A DNA stretch of 64,000 bases from Anisakis pegreffii (Eukaryota > Nematoda > Chromadorea > Rhabditida > Anisakidae), in assembly GCA_035041965.1 (NCBI GenBank), contig JAPYMA010001806.1, positions 1 to 64,000 on the forward strand. The letters are read 5' to 3'. Below the pieces are notes generated by a model. That model worked only from the letters and a program-made list of their open reading frames with translations. It was not told the DNA's origin and did no database searches. Numbering within the stretch: the stretch's first letter is position 1; each line of letters opens with the position of its first letter. A program made the translations under genes and the position numbers. This document shows positions 59,351 to 64,000 of the stretch, piece after piece.

Positions 59351-62300
59351 TTACTCTTGATTACTCAGTTTCGCTTTCTTCTCTTTCAGTATTTCTATTT
59401 CCCGTGCATGCCGTTTTTTACCACGTTTGATTTTGTGATATACTCGGTGATATCGCTTCGCAATCATCATCTCTCGCATTTTCAAATCGTGTCCCTTAAA
59501 TTTACATTCATTTAATTCATTGTTCTTTACCAGTTACCAGTATGAAAAAGTTTACTTTATTTTCACTTGATGAACGAGAAAAGACACAAAAAATTACCTC
59601 TTCATTTAATTTTTTCTGCACATTTTCTTTATGCGTTTTGCCAGCAATTACAGCCATCCCATTCGCTTCACTATTTTCCGCTGGTTTATTTTCCTTTTTC
59701 TTCTTCTTTTTCACATCCTTCTTATCTGCTGACTCCTTTTCGCCCAACAATGCGTCAACATCTAAACCAATTCTTCCATAACAACATCACAAAGTCATAT
59801 TCCATCTTCACGCAAATTATTTGAAGTTGTTCTCAAATCACCAAAATACCAGAACATATTGGTTATTCATATTCAAAACTAAGTTTCCAAACGACTCATC
59901 AAATTAATCGGTCACATATCAGCTCTCCACATCAACATATTGCAATTCTATGGCAGATACGCATTTGATCAACAAGAATATAAGAGCGTGACAATCACAA
60001 AATAAATGCTCCAATAAAACAAAAACAGGTGAAGTCAATTTCTTCAAGACAATTGATCTCCTACCGTGTCCCAGTTGTTTGAGTTGTTCGAAACGTTCCT
60101 CAGGCACGTAATCGTGCCGATTATCTTGAGCGAACGGTGACAAATGTGGTGGCAGTATCATTCCCGGTAAGTACTTATCGATAGGTAAACGTTTTCGCAT
60201 ATTGAAACAATCAACGACCCACTGCGGTTGCACGTACACTCGATTAATGTTCACATTCGCGGCCAATGGTCGATCGATGATCTGATGCGTTATGCGTTTA
60301 TCGTCTTCTTGATACACAATGCCAGGACAACTATCCCACGATACCATTCCACCACAATTCCTGAACCATTCACATTATTCGAATGCCTTTGAATTCTCGT
60401 ACATTTGCCTTTTGCTAACACTCCCTTATAACGATGAAACCATTTCAAGTTATATATTTATATATGATTGCTCTTATTACTAATTGAATGATATCTGACG
60501 AAACCCAATGAAACTTAAATCCAATGATACTTCTGTTAACAATGAAATTGTTTCAAGTTTTTGACAAAAACTAGAGAATGAAACTGTCAACAGTATCAGT
60601 AATGATACCACAAAGACAATAATACCACCAACATTTCTAACCATTCAATTAACAACGTTATGAAAATGAATAAAAAACCGTCACCAACCTAATAATAATC
60701 GCCAACATATCCTTTGGTACCTCGCGATTCAACCAAAATCGGCAGTTGGCGAATAATTTCTTCCTGGCAGCTTCATCGCGGATCGCCGCAGCCAGCTCAC
60801 TCTGCTCACCGCTTTCACCGATGTCGATATCTGGTAATGGTTCGTGCTCAGTGTCTGGATCGGATCTCTTTGCCAGCGATCTCGCTAAACTGTACACCTT
60901 CTCTTGTTCATCTTCATCATCCTCCACTTTCGACTCTATCTGAAACCAATGGAAAGGTTTATAAATTTGAACAAAATTTTCAAACTTTTCTAACTATCCA
61001 CGTTCTTTCTTCACAACCTATAACATGAGTCTGTTGTAGGTGATGTAAGACGGATGCATGGTTCATCATGAGTTTTCGCTTGAGGTTGGCAGCTCATATG
61101 AAGTCTCAAGCTAGAGTTCTATCTGATACACAGTTGTAAATATTCCAATCCAAATTGACGATTCAATTCACATATTATAGAACAATGTCTTCAACTATTG
61201 GATCACCGATGACATGATTGAGATTGTGCAGCTTCGAATGATAGATTTCTATTGACAACGATAAATCAAGCCGATGGAACAAAATTCAGAAACCTTTTCA
61301 TTCGATGTTGAATAGGCGATTTGTGGTGGGTAGAACAGTCCGATTGATTGATATAAACGATAATTAACGAATCCCAACATGGCCACATAAAATTCAGCAA
61401 AAGTAGCCATCACTGAAAAGTCCACTTCAGCCACATGTCCCACGCCACGATCATGCGGAACGATCCACGTCACACGTTCACCCATTACATTCGCCTCGTA
61501 ATAGATTCCTTTGATAGAAATGAACGCCTGAAAATATGCTTCTTTGAATTTTCACGATTTAAACTTCTCTTTCGTTTGACAACTGAACCAAAATCAGTAA
61601 TACTCTTAGGAGTTTTACGAAGATTCAGTGTATTTTCATGAAACTATGTCAGCAGTAGAACTTATCCAAGTTGATTACGAGTTATCATACACCTAAAAAT
61701 CGAATCTGTCATTTTCCCAATGAATCATAAATAGCTTCAGACAATCATCATAGATTCCCCAAGGTATATTATGGCGCTTGAAAACCAATATAGATGTCTG
61801 CGCTCGATGCTCAAATACTTTGAAATTTGACGTTGCATTACCAGATACGACAAAGAGACATATATTTTCAATTCTCTTACTTTGGTAAGTGTATGTGATT
61901 CAATAATGAAATTATTGAATTCAGCCGTAAGTCTTCTACATGATGCGATTAATGATGTTTTGAGAATCTTCGTATTCGGTAACGTCGCGAACGCAAAACA
62001 TAAACACAACGCATCATCCAGATCACGGAGTGCCGACGAAAATGTTGGGTATCTAAAATTAGATTATGAATATTTGAGATTTCCGAGGTAAATTTATCAG
62101 TTCTCACCATGAATAGACAATAAACTGTATGGGCACTAAAGCTCTAAGAAAAACATCCGCAGAAAATAGTCCTCGGAATTTCAGAGCGTAAAGGACTCAC
62201 AGTTCCCATTAATTCTTCTTTCTTACATGACATCGCATCAATAAACGAAGTTGGTTCAAAGAGAATTAATTCTTTATTGAAAAACTATAGTATATCAAAG

Positions 62301-63096
62301 AAGTGATTCAAAGGATGACTATGCTATCTAACCTTTCCCTTACAATATTATCCAATACGTATTCGGGTCGTCTTTCATACAATTTTTTCACTCGATCCTC
62401 TTCTCGTTTTGCTTTTGCGGTCGTTAAACGCCGTAGAAATATCTAAAACCAATTTTTTGTTGAGTTGCTCATTGAATACAACACTACCCACACTTGTCAT
62501 TAATACTTTAAAGACAGCCAAATCACAACAACAGGAAGCGACATCAAAAATGTCGAATATCGTTGAATTTCTCGAGTAAAGAAAAACTTCCTCAAAAGAA
62601 CACATATTATACGTACCTTGTATTCACGAAATTTATCAATGATAGGCTCAGATGCCAAGAAGTTGATGTCCTTTTTATAGTAATAAACTCGATTCTCGGT
62701 GGTTCCTTTGTTGACTTTCTTTTTGTGGAGTGGTTCATGTGGATAAATTCCTTTCAGAATGCACAGGCGACGGAAATCTTTCAGATTCAACTGCAGCTTC
62801 TTCAGGGCCTTCGTTCTGGTGATGTAATTCGTGGCCGCACCCGACTCATGCTGCAAGAAACGTTCCCTTTAGATAGTAATGACCAGATTTTTTCATGCAG
62901 CCAAATCTACTAGTCTATTTTTCCGATTCAAAAGTTTCGTCATCAATGAAATTTGGATAGCTGAAATAAAGAATTTTCAAAGAACGGAACGTTGAACAGT
63001 AAATGAGCATAGTAGCTGTTCGCCGAAATAAGTTTTAATTGATTTATATCTTCAGAGAGAAATGAAAACAGATTCTACCTTCTTCTTAATCCTCAT
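59351..63096 (-). CDS. pes-1/lpd-7: Pescadillo, 60S ribosome biogenesis factor
   Basis: Nucleolar protein of the PeBoW complex, needed for 27S to 25S/28S rRNA processing. Minus-strand exons: 63096-63079 (only MRIKKK), 62850-62617, 62442-62333, 62052-61881, 61527-61294, 60939-60689, 60360-60065, 59761-59598, 59494-59351; phases all agree, 540 residues (human 588). Seen: [18 protein letters not shown] and [12 protein letters not shown] near the N-terminus, [55 protein letters not shown]. An acidic linker (EDDEDEQE) precedes the BRCT domain (about 320-410) with [27 protein letters not shown] and LPPHLSPF. A Lys-rich tail follows ([24 protein letters not shown]). The start is fixed by the tiny first exon, matching the human MGGLEKKK in length. 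Divergent from rpl-9. Confidence 0.92.
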
Positions 63097-63834
63097 TCTG
63101 GACGATTTCTTAGAGCCGCTGACACCTTAAGACGAAAGAACTGAAAAGAACTCCATCACAATTTGCCGTCAAACAAATTAACATATGAATCGGACGGGCC
63201 ATATGCAAGAATATACAACTCGAATGCTCTAAACGGACTATCTTCAAGCATGCAACTGTTTTCAGCAGAAAAATCTCCTCGACATTGATCAGCTAAATGG
63301 AAAATGGAAAAGAATTCATGGCAACGGAATTTTCCTTAATTTAAAATGAAACCTCAAAAGTGTTTGATGGGCAACAATTGCGTATCAAATGCGAACGTTA
63401 CTTAGTTGTAACCGATGAGAGCATACGATTCGCAACGACTGACTTTCAGTTACGGTGAAAAATGTTCACCTAAGCAAATGATATGTGAAAGCCTGAAACG
63501 GTCGATTTTTACGGTTTTGTGAGGTTTTTAACGCATTCATTCGTAAATTTTTTTTGGATTTTCCGTTAATAAACCTCTCTGATCGAATTCTGAATGTAAA
63601 TTTGAAATGCTGATGAAAATTTTGCAGTTGAGCCCTATTTAAAACCGTTTTTGTGATTTGTCAGTTTTAGCCGAAGTTAACGTTTCCAAAGTTTCTTGAG
63701 GATTCCACGTTTTGCAGTAGTTTTCCACAGCGGAATTGTTTATTATTTTTCCATTTCATATGTGTTTTCGCCGTTGAACATACATTTGGCACCAATTTTC
63801 ATTTAGGTCCATTGAAAGTTGTTTAAATCGTTGG
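63097..63834. promoter_or_regulatory. Divergent intergenic region, pescadillo / RPL9
   Basis: About 760 bp separate two start codons on opposite strands, so both promoters must lie here or inside 5' introns. Both proteins serve the 60S subunit. No specific binding site could be assigned. Confidence 0.45.
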
Positions 63835-63842
63835 TGTTTCAG
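63835..63842 (+). promoter_or_regulatory. Likely trans-splice acceptor of RPL9
   Basis: gtgtttcag ends at 63842, 17 bases before the ATG at 63860. The position and strong pyrimidine run fit spliced-leader addition, common for nematode ribosomal protein genes. It could instead be a 5' UTR intron acceptor. Confidence 0.5.
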
Positions 63843-63859
63843 GTAACTGAGGGGTCAGG

Positions 63860-64000
63860 ATGAAGGTAATTGAGTCTCATGATACAGTGAAATTCCCCGA
63901 GGGGGTAACTTTTTCGGTGAACAAGCGGCGAGTGGCTGTTAAAGGGCCACGGGGCACACTCACCCGTGATTTTCGTCATGCGCATATGGAGATCGAACGT
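63860..64000 (+). CDS. rpl-9: 60S ribosomal protein L9 (uL6), 5' part
   Basis: Protein of the large ribosomal subunit. The first 47 codons are open to the window end, starting [18 protein letters not shown] and including [19 protein letters not shown], the conserved first uL6 fold segment with the KGPRG turn. The usual length is about 190 residues, so about three quarters lies beyond the window. No intron occurs within the visible part. The start is fixed by family alignment. Confidence 0.95.
   Translation, partial: MKVIESHDTVKFPEGVTFSVNKRRVAVKGPRGTLTRDFRHAHMEIER

Noticed and set aside
59517..59824. Plus-strand frames rich in Phe and Ser
   Set aside because: Antisense shadow of the Lys-rich pescadillo exon.
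1..64000. CRISPR arrays, bacterial operons, rRNA genes, complete retroelements
   Set aside because: None seen; the gene structure is clearly eukaryotic, with no regularly spaced repeats and no reverse transcriptase or transposase frames.

Overview
The window looks like about 64 kb of an AT-rich nematode genome. Genes are split into many short exons with GT..AG introns of about 40 bp to 0.8 kb. Likely trans-splice acceptors (tttcag) lie 10-20 bp upstream of some start codons. The gene set includes an Srx-like serpentine chemoreceptor and a compact parkin, both typical of nematodes. There are no bacterial features: no Shine-Dalgarno sites, operons of intronless genes or CRISPR arrays. I cannot name the species or clade. 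I built the gene models by joining exons by hand, using splice signals, reading phase and recalled family sequences.

Layout. 1-17.5 kb is gene-poor and rich in repeats: a G-tract tandem repeat at the left edge, tRNA-like sequences, a tandem pair of 331-bp elements with terminal inverted repeats, several structured GC-rich hairpins and a diverged direct repeat. 17.5-21.0 kb (+) is a seven-transmembrane Srx-like receptor. 24.8-29.3 kb (+) is a complete M1 aminopeptidase of the leukotriene A4 hydrolase type with an unusual hydrophobic N-terminus. 30.6-34.8 kb (+) is APC7, a TPR subunit of the anaphase-promoting complex. 36.1-40.2 kb (+) is a JAZF1-type zinc-finger protein with a long Gln-rich tail. 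44.3-45.6 kb (-) holds exons of an unidentified membrane protein with a duplicated candidate last exon. 47.1-48.6 kb (-) is a second, short 7TM receptor. 48.6-55.9 kb is non-coding as far as I can see, with two MITE copies and two near-perfect hairpins. 55.95-58.3 kb (+) is parkin (PDR-1 type E3 ligase). 59.35-63.1 kb (-) is pescadillo (PES1/LPD-7). The first 47 codons of ribosomal protein L9 start at 63,860 (+) and run off the right end.

The housekeeping genes are not a pathway cluster. Pescadillo (60S ribosome biogenesis) and RPL9 (a 60S protein) are divergently arranged over about 0.76 kb and could share a regulatory region. Parkin is the most interesting protein. It lacks the autoinhibitory tether between IBR and RING2, and the residue aligned with the catalytic Glu is His. 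Two MITE-like families and several short-loop hairpins fill the intergenic space. I found no convincing wholly new system; the most unusual items are listed as findings.
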